The notes under the pieces are model-generated. The model did no database searches, was not told the origin of the DNA, and saw only the letters and a program-made list of their open reading frames with translations. Shown piece after piece: positions 1 through 9,730 of a stretch of 64,000 bases of DNA (position 1 is the first letter of the stretch; the number at the start of each line of letters is the position of its first letter). This DNA comes from SZUA-35 sp964351995. Its GTDB lineage: Bacteria; Actinomycetota; Acidimicrobiia; Acidimicrobiales; SZUA-35. The translations under genes were made by a program, and so were the position numbers. The DNA is taken from assembly GCA_964351995.1 (NCBI GenBank), contig CAYGQE010000023.1:14899-78898 (forward strand), written 5' to 3'.

Positions 1-868
1 GCGTCAGCGGATCAATCGGCGACGGGCTGGCGGGAATGGGAACCGCTGGACGGTCAGGTGTGTGAGGTCGGTCGGGGTCGACGAGGCCGGTTGAGGCAAC
101 GAACTCATCGCTCGAGGCAAACCCGGCGACCACGTCACCGCGGGTCATCGTTCCATTGAGCTCGGCCAGCCAGAACTCAGCACCGGCAGGGTCAGGCTCA
201 CGCTCCAGCACGTTGGCGTAGATCTGGGTCACAAGGTCTGCGTTGGTGAGTTGTCCGTATCGCCCAACGAACTCATCGCTCTGGACCATGGCGTTCGAGA
301 TGTCTGCCAACGAACGACCCGAAGCCGTCTGGTCGAGCCAGTGGCGCAGGCCCTCGGGGTCGGCAACTCGGAGAAACACCGCTTGATACAGACGACGAAT
401 CGCCGGCTGCGAGATGAAGCCCGTTTTTGCCTGGTACTCGGTTGATTCGCTGAAGGCGACCACGAGTTCGCCACGCGACAGCCCGGTGCTCAGTCGTCCA
501 AGCCAGTGCGATCGTCCACCGCCGTCAGGCAAGCGACCGAGCACCGACACATAGACCTGGTCAATGAAGGCAGCGTCGTCGAGTTGGCCGTAGATCTCGA
601 TGTATTCCGGACTCTTGGCGAATTGATCAGCTATCGAGCGGAGCGAGGTGCCCTCTGCGAATCGGTCGACCCAGAACCAGAGGCCGGCTGCGTCCGGCTC
701 ACGGTTGAAGTAGGCCAGGTACAGCCGATGAATCGAGTGCACGTTGGTCGGAGCAGGCGAGGCGGCCGGTTCGTCGAGCGGTTCGGTGCTGATGGCACCG
801 GCCTGGCCTGCGACGCCAGCAAGACACATGAGCAGGATCACCATGAAACGGGAAGCCAGCCTGGTCAT
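1..868 (-). CDS. Secreted DUF4214-repeat protein, 3' part beyond window
   Basis: The reverse strand is open from the window edge up to an ATG at 868 (GTG at 871 is an alternative). The product starts with a signal peptide (about residues 1-25, hydrophobic core VILLMCLAGVAG). It continues with DUF4214-type repeats, recognisable by the pattern LYLAYFNREPD...FWVD near residues 49-68, VLGRLPD near 109, LYQAVFLRVADPEG near 160 and NVLEREPDPAG near 219. A Pro-rich linker begins near residue 264. DUF4214 is found in exported surface or S-layer-like proteins, and no enzymatic role is established. It is followed at the cut by unknown sequence, so full length is not known. A second DUF4214 protein lies at 45.7-47.0 kb. 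Confidence 0.8.
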   Translation of the reverse strand, partial: MTRLASRFMVILLMCLAGVAGQAGAISTEPLDEPAASPAPTNVHSIHRLYLAYFNREPDAAGLWFWVDRFAEGTSLRSIADQFAKSPEYIEIYGQLDDAAFIDQVYVSVLGRLPDGGGRSHWLGRLSTGLSRGELVVAFSESTEYQAKTGFISQPAIRRLYQAVFLRVADPEGLRHWLDQTASGRSLADISNAMVQSDEFVGRYGQLTNADLVTQIYANVLEREPDPAGAEFWLAELNGTMTRGDVVAGFASSDEFVASTGLVDPDRPHTPDRPAVPIPASPSPIDPLT

Positions 869-965
869 CACCCGATGCTTGCGGTTGTTGCATGCGCACA
901 CCAGCGTCGATCAACCTGGATGCCGTGGGTCATCTTGCTGGCGGCGGTCGTTGATTCCGGAGGTT

Positions 966-2174
966 CTAGGTCGCCAAGGCGGCACGAGCGGCGGCTCGTC
1001 CTGATGCCAGCGCTCCGTTGAGGGAGGCATCCCGGCGATGATCGCCGGCAATGAAGAGGCCGTTGACCTCGACCGCAGCCCTGGCGTCGTGGCCGGGCAA
1101 CTGCTTCGGTTGTGCTTTCTCGATTCGGTCGACCCGAATCTCCTCATACGTGCCAGCCACCGGACCGAACCAGTCGACCAGTTGCTTGCGCATCGCGGCC
1201 GGAGCGTCGGGGTCCATCGTGGGGGCGGAGATAACAAACAGATGCGAGCCCTCCGGCGCGTAGTCGGCGCTGACATGGCTCATCGGTGCCATCGAATTGA
1301 TCGGTCCGGTGCCCGTTCCGTTCAACGCAAGAATGGGCAGGTCGATCGGAGCGATCGGTGAGCTCAGCCAAACGCTGGTGACTCCGTTCCAGCCCGGATC
1401 TTCGGTGTCGGCCAGCCGTGCGGACTCGGTGGCATCGGTGGCGAGGATGACCGCATCGACGTCGAGGGCATTCCCACCGGAAATGGCGATGGTCGAGCTC
1501 GTGACCTTCTCGACCTTGGCACCGAAGTGGATGCTGCCTTCTGGCAACGACTCGGCGAGCTGATCGGAGATGGCGCCCATGCCGAGAGCAGGAACCGCAG
1601 CGTCGCCAGCTGACAACATCCGGAAGACGAAATCAACGACCTGGCTGCTGCCTTGGAGGTCAGCGTCGAGCGTGATGCCAGCGAAGAGCGGCTGGAGGAA
1701 TCGCTGGACCATCCGGTCAGAGAACCCGAGCTTTTCGAATCGGTAGGCAGCCGTGGTGCCGACGCCTTCCCAGAGTGACTCGACCGAACCCTTGCTGACC
1801 TTCAATCGGTAGGAAAGAATCCGGAGCTTGTCGATCGGTGAGCCAATCGGTGCGGTGAGTGTGGCACCGAGCTGCTTCGGTTCGCGAAGGGGGTCGCCGA
1901 TGCGGTGGAAGGTGTCACCGATGCGGACCGACGCCCCCGGAAGGAACGTTCGCAGATCCAGGCGGTCGTAGTCGAGCAGGTCCTTGCACTCCGGGTAGGC
2001 CGTCAGCATGATCTGGAAGCCGCGGTCGAGGCGATAGCCATCGACGACATCGGTGCGGACGCGACCGCCTGGGCCGTCGCTTGCCTCGTAAACGATGGCC
2101 TCATGGCCAGCGGTGGTGACTTCCTTTGCGGCAGCCAAACCGGCCAACCCTGCTCCAACGATCCCGACGCGCAC
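966..2174 (-). CDS. FAD-dependent amine-oxidase-family oxidoreductase
   Basis: This 402-residue protein opens with a Rossmann FAD-binding motif (GAGLAGLAAA, residues 7-16). The ribose-binding Glu is at residue 30 and the GGRVRTD motif at 36-42. Near the C-terminus GLFIAGDH (about residue 373) matches the second FAD-contact motif of the protoporphyrinogen oxidase / phytoene desaturase / monoamine oxidase fold. The start is GTG. It sits 9 bp downstream of the DUF72 gene in the same direction, so the two are probably co-transcribed. The substrate cannot be read from sequence. Plant-type PPOX or carotenoid enzymes are distant relatives only. Confidence 0.85.
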   Translation of the reverse strand: MRVGIVGAGLAGLAAAKEVTTAGHEAIVYEASDGPGGRVRTDVVDGYRLDRGFQIMLTAYPECKDLLDYDRLDLRTFLPGASVRIGDTFHRIGDPLREPKQLGATLTAPIGSPIDKLRILSYRLKVSKGSVESLWEGVGTTAAYRFEKLGFSDRMVQRFLQPLFAGITLDADLQGSSQVVDFVFRMLSAGDAAVPALGMGAISDQLAESLPEGSIHFGAKVEKVTSSTIAISGGNALDVDAVILATDATESARLADTEDPGWNGVTSVWLSSPIAPIDLPILALNGTGTGPINSMAPMSHVSADYAPEGSHLFVISAPTMDPDAPAAMRKQLVDWFGPVAGTYEEIRVDRIEKAQPKQLPGHDARAAVEVNGLFIAGDHRRDASLNGALASGRAAARAALAT

Positions 2175-2183
2175 CGACTGTTT

Positions 2184-3197
2184 CTACCCGTTTCCTCTCG
2201 GGTCTGTCGTGACCGAGCCCGAATGGCTTGCATTCCGTGCGGCCTGGCCGAGCAAGTCGAGCTGGACTCCGGCGGTTTCAGCTTCGGGAAGAGGTGGGCA
2301 GGGCACGCCTCGGGTGGCACACGCGGACGCGACCATGTCGTGGAACCGGCGGGCCAACGGCAGGGCGTCGTTGTTGTCCGGGGTGTGGGTGAAAACCACG
2401 GGCGAGCGACCCTCGTGCAGCCAGCGGACGATCGTTGGCACCCACTGGCGCCAACGATCGAGGCTGGCACCAAGGTCTCGATTGCCGATCAATCGCACGA
2501 TCGGCTGCGGCCCGGTCGCGACGGGCCGCACCGGCACCCTTGGCTTCTTCTCCCACGCATCGATCTCCTCTGGAGTTTCCGGCGGGCGGTCGAACAGCGC
2601 CCTCGAGTCGAGGATGACCCGGTTGACGTCGTGCTCCGTCAACAGATCATCGACGCGGCGCTCCATGCTGCCGCCCACGAAGAAGTCGGCGTGTCGTAGC
2701 TCGACCGCCCAGCCAGCGAACCCCTCGATCGATGGCGCCTTCTCCAGGAACGCAGCGAGGGCGGGAAGGTCGCTGCCGCTGAACGACGGAGGCAGTTGGA
2801 TCTGGATCGGTCCGAGTCGCTCGGCCATCGGCGAGATGCGATCGCAGAATTCCATGGTGAGTTCGGCGGCATTTCGCAAACGCCGCTCGTGGGTGATCGT
2901 TCGTGGCAGCTTGAAGCAGAACTGGAAGCCATCGGGTGTGTCATCACGCCAACGAGCGATCGTGGTGGCCGGCGGGGTGGCATAGAACGTGGTGTTGCCC
3001 TCGACCGCTGTGCACCACGTGGCATACGGGCCGAGCTCGGTGCCCGGCTTGGTGTCGGCCCGGAAGTGGCGTCCCGCCCATTCCTTGTGCGCCCACATCG
3101 CACAACCGACTCTCAGCTCACCCACCGTCGGTTGTTCGGTCCGGCTACGTTCGCCGGCCGGACTCTCGTACTCTTGCTTGGTCTGAGGAGGCGTCAT
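2184..3197 (-). CDS. DUF72 (YecE-like) TIM-barrel protein
   Basis: The core matches DUF72: VGCAMWAHKEWAG near the N-terminus, then EGNTTFYATP, FQFCFKLPRTITH and FAGWAVELRH, all typical of the YecE family of TIM-barrel proteins of unknown function. I place the start at 3197, giving 337 residues. An upstream in-frame ATG at 3272 would add 25 residues unlike the family and would run into the divergent gene. The start lies 1 bp from the GTG of the divergent oxidase gene at 3199, so the promoters must lie inside each other's coding sequence. Confidence 0.85.
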   Translation of the reverse strand: MTPPQTKQEYESPAGERSRTEQPTVGELRVGCAMWAHKEWAGRHFRADTKPGTELGPYATWCTAVEGNTTFYATPPATTIARWRDDTPDGFQFCFKLPRTITHERRLRNAAELTMEFCDRISPMAERLGPIQIQLPPSFSGSDLPALAAFLEKAPSIEGFAGWAVELRHADFFVGGSMERRVDDLLTEHDVNRVILDSRALFDRPPETPEEIDAWEKKPRVPVRPVATGPQPIVRLIGNRDLGASLDRWRQWVPTIVRWLHEGRSPVVFTHTPDNNDALPLARRFHDMVASACATRGVPCPPLPEAETAGVQLDLLGQAARNASHSGSVTTDPRGNG

Positions 3198-3198
3198 C

Positions 3199-4521
3199 GT
3201 GAGTCGTGGGGCAACGGGTCGAGCAACGAAAGAGTTTCGCAACTGGGCGGGCAACCAAGTGTGCCTTCCCACGCAACATCACCGACCCAACTCGGTGGCA
3301 TCTGTGTCGGCAATCGTGTCGAGGGCGCAGCTGAGTGGCGAGACCGTGAAGGCCGTCGGGTCTGGGCACTCGTTCACCGCAGCGGCGTGCACGTCTGGCC
3401 ACATGCTGGCGCTCGACCGGCTGAACAAGCTCGAGTCGATCGATCACGAGAATCATCGGGTGACCGTGCAAGCCGGGATCACGCTCGCCGCGCTGAACGA
3501 GCAACTCGCAGCCGTTGGCTTGGCGATGCCCAACCTCGGCGACATCGCCTACCAGACAATTGCCGGAGCCATCGGTACCGCCACTCACGGCACCGGTCTG
3601 CTGCTCGGCAACCTCGCCACCGCCGTGGTGGGGATGGAGATCGTCGATGGCAACGGTGACATCCACTGGTGCGATGAACACACGAACCCTGAGCTTCTGG
3701 CTGTGGCTCGAGTTGGTGTCGGCGCGCTCGGGGTCGTTACGAAGGTGACGCTGCAGTGTGTTCCTGAGTTCAACCTTCACGTGCAGGAAAGCGTCGAGGA
3801 CCTCGACGACCTGCTCGATGGCTTCGCTGACCACGCGGCGGGCAACGATCACTTCGAGTTCTTCTGGGTGCCGGGCACCGAGCAGGCGATGGTCAAGCGC
3901 AACAACCGAACCCAGCGCGCCGCCGAGCCCGAGTCACGACCTGCCTACTTCTTCAACAAGATCGTGATGGAGAACGTGGCGTTCGGGGCGGTGTGCCGTG
4001 TCGCTCGCCGTTGGCCGTCGACCGTTCCAGCGATCGCCAGGTCGCTGTCCTCACTCGCCGGCGATCGTGAGGTGGTCGACCGCAGCGATCGGGTGTTTGC
4101 GTCACCGCGGCTGGTGAAGTTCTGTGAGATGGAATACGGCATCCCGATCGAGGCGCTGCCCGAGGCGTTCCGACGAGTCCGGGCGTTCGCTGCCGGGCTC
4201 GGCGAGCCGATCCTGTTCCCGATCGAGTGTCGGGTCTCCGCTGCTGATGACATTCCGCTGTCGACGGCGCAGGGTCGCACCAGCGCTTGGATTGCCGTTC
4301 ACCGCTACCAAGGCGTCGACTACACCGACTACTTCCAGGGCGTCGAAGCCATCATGAACGACTACGACGGCCGCCCGCATTGGGGCAAGCTTCATTTCCA
4401 GAACGCGGCGTCACTGGCACCTCGATACCCACAGTGGGATCGGTTCATGGAGGCTCGAGCCAAGCTCGACCCCACCGGTGTTTTCCGCAACGCCTACACC
4501 GATCGAGTGCTCGGTTCCTGA
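3199..4521 (+). CDS. D-arabinono-1,4-lactone / alditol oxidase-like flavoprotein
   Basis: The 440-residue product has a VAO-type FAD-binding N-terminal domain. His57 in GSGHSFT aligns with the covalent-FAD histidine of alditol oxidase and aldono-lactone oxidases. The phosphate-loop region includes GAIGTATHGTG. The C-terminal ALO domain (PF04030-like) carries the RPHWGKLHF signature near residue 393. It should oxidise a sugar lactone or sugar alcohol using O2. The GTG start has a GAGGAG ribosome site 8 bp upstream. Its 3' end overlaps the convergent EamA gene by 28 bp. Confidence 0.85.
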   Translation: MSRGATGRATKEFRNWAGNQVCLPTQHHRPNSVASVSAIVSRAQLSGETVKAVGSGHSFTAAACTSGHMLALDRLNKLESIDHENHRVTVQAGITLAALNEQLAAVGLAMPNLGDIAYQTIAGAIGTATHGTGLLLGNLATAVVGMEIVDGNGDIHWCDEHTNPELLAVARVGVGALGVVTKVTLQCVPEFNLHVQESVEDLDDLLDGFADHAAGNDHFEFFWVPGTEQAMVKRNNRTQRAAEPESRPAYFFNKIVMENVAFGAVCRVARRWPSTVPAIARSLSSLAGDREVVDRSDRVFASPRLVKFCEMEYGIPIEALPEAFRRVRAFAAGLGEPILFPIECRVSAADDIPLSTAQGRTSAWIAVHRYQGVDYTDYFQGVEAIMNDYDGRPHWGKLHFQNAASLAPRYPQWDRFMEARAKLDPTGVFRNAYTDRVLGS

Positions 4522-5441
4522 GCCTGGGATTCGGCGACGAGTGCTTGGCCGGCTTTGGATCGAATCGCGCCGGCGAGGCCAGCAACGATGATGAGTCCGC
4601 CAACGAGGTGTACCCAGGTGACGCCCTCGCCGAGGAAGATCCAGGCCATCGTTCCTGAGACCACGGGGCCCGTCAGCCGCATCAGGGGTGGGACGTTGGC
4701 GGGCACGTAGTTGAGCGGCCAGGTCATGGCGATGTGGCCGAGTGTGCCTGGCACGATGGCCATGGCGAGTGCTCGCCAGAGGTCGTCGGTGCCAACGCTT
4801 CCCGGGTCAGCGCCGATGGCGAGGACGAAAAGCGTCACCAACACTGCGGCGGTCCCGATGACCGTGACGAGAAAAGCAATCACCGTCAGGTGCTGCCGGC
4901 TGAACTTCGAGATCAAGAAGAAGAGGGCGAAGAACGTCGCGCTCAGCATGGCCATGATCATCCCGAGCGGATCGCCGTCGGGGCCAGTCGAGCTGCCGAG
5001 CACCACGAACGCTGCACCCGCCATGGTGGCGACCGACCACAGGCGGAACGCAGGGGCTGGTCGCTCGCCGAACATCGGAATGGCGAAGATCGCAACGACG
5101 ATCGGTGACAACGTGCTCATCAGGCTGACATCGACCACGCTCGTTCGCTTGACAGCGGTGAAGAACAACACCTGGTTCAGAGAGAACGATGCCCCGGCGA
5201 GCATCGCCCACTTGATGCCTTGCTTCGTGGCGACCTTGCGACCGCCGAGGCGTTGAACGACGACGGCGATGGCCAACACACCGAACCCAAACCACAACCG
5301 CCAGAACGACAGGAGCACACCGGTGGTGTCCGACGAACGGGCAAGGACCGGGCCTGATCCGTAGAACAGCACACCCAAGGCGATCAGTTGGAAGGGGAAC
5401 CGAGACGCGATTCGGTCGCCGATGGGGTGGGGCTCGCTCAC
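4494..5441 (-). CDS. EamA-family (DMT) transporter
   Basis: The 315-residue protein has about ten hydrophobic segments in two EamA halves. The first half includes LIALGVLFYGSGPVLAR and SFSLNQVLFFTAVK, and the second ends with TWVHLVGGLIIVAGLAGA. It belongs to the drug/metabolite transporter superfamily. The substrate is unknown. The C-terminal tail is cytoplasmic and short. It is transcribed away from the oxidase gene, with overlapping 3' ends. Confidence 0.88.
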   Translation of the reverse strand: MSEPHPIGDRIASRFPFQLIALGVLFYGSGPVLARSSDTTGVLLSFWRLWFGFGVLAIAVVVQRLGGRKVATKQGIKWAMLAGASFSLNQVLFFTAVKRTSVVDVSLMSTLSPIVVAIFAIPMFGERPAPAFRLWSVATMAGAAFVVLGSSTGPDGDPLGMIMAMLSATFFALFFLISKFSRQHLTVIAFLVTVIGTAAVLVTLFVLAIGADPGSVGTDDLWRALAMAIVPGTLGHIAMTWPLNYVPANVPPLMRLTGPVVSGTMAWIFLGEGVTWVHLVGGLIIVAGLAGAIRSKAGQALVAESQAQEPSTRSV

Positions 5442-5506
5442 CGCTCGGGTGTAGTCCGGCCTGGCGTGCTGTCCAAAACGGCCGGTCGTTCGCGTTGGAG
5501 GTCCGG

Positions 5507-6664
5507 CTAGTTGACCAGGATGATCACTTGGGCTGGGCCAGTCACGCCGTTGATCGAGCTGAAGAAGATCCCATAGGTGCCAGACGCAGTCACCGTGACA
5601 TCAATTGCTGCGTCCAAAGGCCCCTCCGTCGCGCTCCCTCCGTCGTCATCGGTGCCGAATGGTGCTCCTACGGGGTCGGTCATCGCAAGGAAGGGATCGG
5701 TACCGTCCCCGCCGTCGATGACAAACACTTGAAGCCGGTCACCGGCGACCAAGTCGACGAACGAACTCTCGTCCGTTGCGGTCAGTGTGGTGAAGAAACT
5801 CTCGTTCGACGGAGGTGACAGTGTCCCACCGCCGCCACCGGTTCCAAGCGTCTCCACTTTCACGTTGAAGAATCCACAGGCCGACACCTCGAAAGCAGAC
5901 ACCACGACCGAGTGAACACCGCTCGTGGTCGCCGTAGTGATGAGCTGTGAATCGAACCCGGATGTCGACCCGTCATCGTTGAAGCCGAGGCTGTTGCCGT
6001 TCGAATCGAGGAGTTCTACCTGGGGGTCGAAGTCGATCTCTTCGACATCGATCTGGACCCGATCTCCGGCGTCGAGCACGAGGTCGAAGCGTCGGGTCAT
6101 CCCGGGCTGCGTGATGTTTGCCCTGACCGCCGGGTCACCGCTCCCCAATCCGGTGACGAGGATCGCGTCTCCGCCGCAGTCCTGCGCAGCGGTGCCGGTC
6201 GTGGACGGTGCTGCCGACTGTGTCGTCGATGCGGTCGCTGTACCACCTGACGTCGCCGGCGGTGCCGCCGTGGTCTTGGGCGCGCCGGCCACCGTCGTCG
6301 AGCTGGCGCCCGCCACGGTGCTGGCGCCGCCCGACGCCGTCGTCGCTGGGGCCACCGATGTGGCTGCATTGGTGGCGACCTCGTCGCCGTCCGATCCCAA
6401 GAAGAAAAAGGCGCCGAGTCCGAGCAGAGCGATGAGCAACACGCCGATGACAGCGAGCCACACCGTGTTGGATCCCGAGGGGGGTGTCTGGTCACCCGCA
6501 GGCGGTCCCGCGGCGGCGAACTGCTGGGGGTAGCCCGGTTGTTGCGGGTAACCGGGGTGTTGAGGAGCGCCGGGTGGAGGCTGGGGATGTGCCGGTGGCT
6601 GCCAGGGCTGGCCTGGTTGTGCGCCGTCGGCGGGAGTGCCCGGTCCATTGGGTGGTTGATTCAC
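5507..6664 (-). CDS. Membrane-anchored protein with Pro-rich cytoplasmic tail and extracellular beta domain
   Basis: I choose the GTG at 6664 because GAGGGAG lies 8-9 bp before it. A TTG at 6739 overlapping the upstream gene would add 25 unlikely residues. The 385-residue product has a Pro/Gln/Gly-rich N-terminus (about 1-64), one transmembrane helix (67-89), a Thr/Ala/Ser linker (about 95-155), then beta-rich sequence. That part contains pre-peptidase-C-like strands (TRRFDLVLDAGDRVQIDVE and a second copy near SFVDLVAGDRLQVFVID). It is probably a surface protein of unknown role. The topology is inferred from hydrophobicity only. Confidence 0.7.
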   Translation of the reverse strand: MNQPPNGPGTPADGAQPGQPWQPPAHPQPPPGAPQHPGYPQQPGYPQQFAAAGPPAGDQTPPSGSNTVWLAVIGVLLIALLGLGAFFFLGSDGDEVATNAATSVAPATTASGGASTVAGASSTTVAGAPKTTAAPPATSGGTATASTTQSAAPSTTGTAAQDCGGDAILVTGLGSGDPAVRANITQPGMTRRFDLVLDAGDRVQIDVEEIDFDPQVELLDSNGNSLGFNDDGSTSGFDSQLITTATTSGVHSVVVSAFEVSACGFFNVKVETLGTGGGGGTLSPPSNESFFTTLTATDESSFVDLVAGDRLQVFVIDGGDGTDPFLAMTDPVGAPFGTDDDGGSATEGPLDAAIDVTVTASGTYGIFFSSINGVTGPAQVIILVN

Positions 6665-6735
6665 GCTGCTTGCTCCCTCGGTTGGACGGCGGACCGTAGC
6701 GCCGAATCCTTCCGAACCACCACTGTGCGTGATGG

Positions 6736-7635
6736 TCAAGCGCCGCGGTGCATGCCGTCAGACGTCAGCGACATGCGCGGGCCGTAAGCGGGCGCCTTGC
6801 CGCTGCTCTTCGCCAGTCTGATGACCCGCCACCGTTGCCCGACGTAGGGCTCGAGCAGCTCGAGCATGCGTTCGTCGGTCGCCCGGGCCTCACCGGCCAA
6901 GAACCAGGCGACCGTGTTGGGGATGTGATAATCGCCAACGGGGACGGCATCGGCGTCACCCATGGTGACCGCAGTGACCATGTTCGTCGTCCACGGGCCG
7001 ATGCCGCGGATGCGCTCGAGCCTGGCCTTCACCATCGACGGATCGTGAGTGGTGGAGAGGTTGGGCAGACGGCGGAGTTCGTGAGCGACGCGGATGATGA
7101 TCTCGGCCCGCTTTCGTTCGACGCCGAGAGGATGAAAGTCGTGGTACGCCATCTGGGCGGTGGTCGTTGGGCTCGGCAGAATCCAGCCCGTGCGGGGCCC
7201 GGGTGCTGGATCGCCGAATCGTCGAGCGAGTTGCCGGCGACTCTGATGGGCCTTGGTGACCTGCACCTTCTGTCCGAGGATGCCCCCGACCAGTGCATCC
7301 CACGGCCGGTCGGTTCGTGAGAGCAGGAAGGGTTTTGCCACCCAGGCGTCAGCCACCGCACCCGTCGGCTCGAAGCCGTCGAGGTCGTCAGCGAAACCCA
7401 ACAGTTTCGGAGCCTGCTCGAGCAGCCACTCGCGACCGTCGCCCCATGCTTCGGCCAGGACCTCAGTGTCCTTCGTGCGTTGCAGGTGAAGCGTGCCGGT
7501 GCCATCGGGGGTTCGAGTGCTCCACCACGTTTCGCCCGGGCCGATCATGACCGGGTCCTTGGCGCCACGAACAGTCGCTTTGAGCCGCAGCGACGCCGGG
7601 ACATCGATCGTTCTCGTCGCTCCAGGCTCGGTCAC
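6736..7635 (-). CDS. DNA-3-methyladenine glycosylase II-like HhH-GPD protein
   Basis: The helix-hairpin-helix (LERIRGIGPWTTNM, residues 206-219) is followed at the expected distance by catalytic Asp235 in VPVGDYHIPN. This is the AlkA/MPG-type base-excision glycosylase arrangement. Trp40 and nearby residues form the N-terminal beta domain. I start it at GTG 7635 (299 residues). A longer frame to 7785 would overlap the helicase gene. It lies 43 bp downstream of the helicase, so both are probably one DNA-repair transcription unit. Confidence 0.82.
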   Translation of the reverse strand: MTEPGATRTIDVPASLRLKATVRGAKDPVMIGPGETWWSTRTPDGTGTLHLQRTKDTEVLAEAWGDGREWLLEQAPKLLGFADDLDGFEPTGAVADAWVAKPFLLSRTDRPWDALVGGILGQKVQVTKAHQSRRQLARRFGDPAPGPRTGWILPSPTTTAQMAYHDFHPLGVERKRAEIIIRVAHELRRLPNLSTTHDPSMVKARLERIRGIGPWTTNMVTAVTMGDADAVPVGDYHIPNTVAWFLAGEARATDERMLELLEPYVGQRWRVIRLAKSSGKAPAYGPRMSLTSDGMHRGA

Positions 7636-7678
7636 GTCTCGACCGTAACCAGTGCTTGCCGACTCGGGGCTTGCCCAC

Positions 7679-9730
7679 TCATTGCCACAGATCAGCGAGC
7701 ATCGAGTCGACGTCGTCGACGATGCTCTCGCCCTCGATTTGGTCGATGTCGATCGTGCTCTTTGCCGCTGGAAGAGCCCGCTCATCGAACAGATCCCGAA
7801 CCGGCTCGATGAAGCGGCTCATCTGGGCGTAGAGGTGACGATCGTCGTGGCCGTGGCGGTTGACGTGGTATCGCAACGGCACGTGCACCGCCAGTTCGTC
7901 CTTGGCTCGGGTGAGGGCGACGTAGAGGAGACGAAGCTCTTCTGCGAGGCCAGCCTTGTCGCCGATCGCCATGTCGGAGGGAATGTTGCCGTCTGCTGCG
8001 TGGAGGAGATGGACCGACCGCCACTCACAACCCTTGGCAGAGTGAATCGTGCTGAGGGTGAGCCAGTCGTCGTCCTTGTGCGGCGGCCCGGCGAGGTCGC
8101 CCGTCTTCCCTGGCGGATCCAATGTGAGCTCGGTGAGCAGACGCGACCTGGTGGGGTATTGCGTGGCGGTCGCAGCGAGTTGATCGATGTCGGCAAGGCG
8201 GGCTGCTGCGTTCTCGTAGCGATGGGGAAACACATCGGCGCAGAACTGGTGGAGCCGATTGACTTGCTCAGCTGGTGCTGCCTCAGCCCGGCAGTCCCCA
8301 AAGGCAGCGATGAGTGATGCCGACTGTTCACTCGATGCGCTCGGGAAGCGAATCGTGCCACTGAGCAATCGATCGACTGAGTCGACGTTGGCATCGGTGA
8401 TGGCGAGTTCTTCGGACAGCCGCCGGACGGTTGCCGGTCCCACACCTTCGAGCGTGTCGAACACTCGATGCCACGCCAGTTGATCTGCCGGATTCTCGAG
8501 CACTCGGAGCAGGGCCAACAGGTCCTTCACATGGGCCGACTCGAGATACTTCAAGCCGCCGTACTTCACGTAGGGGATGTCCCGTCGAGTGAGCTCGAGC
8601 TCAAGGTGATCTGCGTGATGGCCAGTTCGGAATAGCACGGCCTGTTCGCGAAGATCAATGCCGCGTTCGCGAGCATCGAGCACCTGGTCGGCCACCATCT
8701 GGCTCTGATCGCCTTCGTCGTGGTGCACGGCCAGCACGGGCTGGGCCCCGCCGGTCCTGGTCGACCACAGTTCCTTGCGAAAGTGCTGACTGCCCACGGC
8801 TCGCTGATCGCCTGGATCGCTGGTTGGCGCCACGACTTGGGCGAGCACGGCATTGGCTACCTGCAGTACGGGCATCGTCGAGCGGTAGTTCTGCTCGAGC
8901 GTGATCGTCGTGGCACCTTCGAACCGCTCGGCAAACCGCCACATGTTCTCGACCGTGGCCGAGCGGAACCCGTAGATGGCCTGGGCGTCGTCGCCAACGG
9001 CGCACACCTGCGTTGTGGGCCCAACCATGCCGGAGATGATGTCGACCTGGATGGGGTTCGTGTCCTGGTACTCATCGATCAGAATGTGATCGAACAGGGT
9101 TCGCAGCCCGCCCTTCTCGCTCTTGGCGATCGCCCGCCAGAACAGCAGGAGGTCGTCATAGTCGAGGACCTGGTGCTCACGTTTGCGAGCGGTGTAGGCG
9201 GCGAAGATCGTGCGGAATTCGTCGGCGTGGTCGGCCACCCACGGGTAGTCGGTTTCGAGGACGTCATCGAGCTTGGCTTGGCTGCTGACCATCCGCCCGT
9301 AGACGTTGGCGATGGTCTCCTTGCGGGGGAAGCGCTTGCCTCGCTCGCCAAAGCCTTCCTCGTTCCGGACCATGCCGAACAGGTCGACGATGTCGGACTG
9401 ATCGAGCACGGTGAAGTTCGGCGCCAGTCCAGCGCTCTGCCCGACTGAGCGCAGCAGACGATTGGCGGTGGCATGGAACGTGCCGCCCCACACCTGGCCG
9501 GCGGCGCGGCTGGTCGAAGAGGCCTTGACCCGACCGAGCATCTCGGCGGCGGCTCGTCGAGTGAAGGTCAGCAGCAGGATGCGATTGGGGTCGACGCCGT
9601 CGTCGATGAGGCGGACCACTCGGCTCACCAATGTCTTGGTCTTGCCCGTGCCGGCGCCAGCCACGATCAACAACGGGGTGCCGTCGTGGTGGACCGCAGC
9701 CCGCTGCTCAGGATTCAAGTAATCGAACAT
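7679..9730 (-). CDS. UvrD/PcrA-type ATP-dependent DNA helicase
   Basis: The 683-residue superfamily 1A helicase shows the Q-motif (LNPEQRAAV, residues 6-14) and Walker A (GAGTGKTKTL, about 25-34). Further motifs are LTFTRRAAAEM, DEYQDTNPIQ (Walker B/motif II), VGDDAQAIYGFR (motif III), LEQNYRST (motif IV), TIHSAKGCEW (motif V) and VALTRAKDEL (motif VI). It is shorter than typical PcrA/UvrD (about 720-770) and lacks the usual C-terminal extension. It unwinds DNA 3'-5' in repair. A LexA-box-like sequence overlaps its start codon, see separate entry. Confidence 0.92.
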   Translation of the reverse strand: MFDYLNPEQRAAVHHDGTPLLIVAGAGTGKTKTLVSRVVRLIDDGVDPNRILLLTFTRRAAAEMLGRVKASSTSRAAGQVWGGTFHATANRLLRSVGQSAGLAPNFTVLDQSDIVDLFGMVRNEEGFGERGKRFPRKETIANVYGRMVSSQAKLDDVLETDYPWVADHADEFRTIFAAYTARKREHQVLDYDDLLLFWRAIAKSEKGGLRTLFDHILIDEYQDTNPIQVDIISGMVGPTTQVCAVGDDAQAIYGFRSATVENMWRFAERFEGATTITLEQNYRSTMPVLQVANAVLAQVVAPTSDPGDQRAVGSQHFRKELWSTRTGGAQPVLAVHHDEGDQSQMVADQVLDARERGIDLREQAVLFRTGHHADHLELELTRRDIPYVKYGGLKYLESAHVKDLLALLRVLENPADQLAWHRVFDTLEGVGPATVRRLSEELAITDANVDSVDRLLSGTIRFPSASSEQSASLIAAFGDCRAEAAPAEQVNRLHQFCADVFPHRYENAAARLADIDQLAATATQYPTRSRLLTELTLDPPGKTGDLAGPPHKDDDWLTLSTIHSAKGCEWRSVHLLHAADGNIPSDMAIGDKAGLAEELRLLYVALTRAKDELAVHVPLRYHVNRHGHDDRHLYAQMSRFIEPVRDLFDERALPAAKSTIDIDQIEGESIVDDVDSMLADLWQ

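Noticed and set aside
1905..2985. Long plus-strand frames opposite the FAD oxidoreductase and DUF72 genes
   Set aside because: Antisense shadows without start context or domains.
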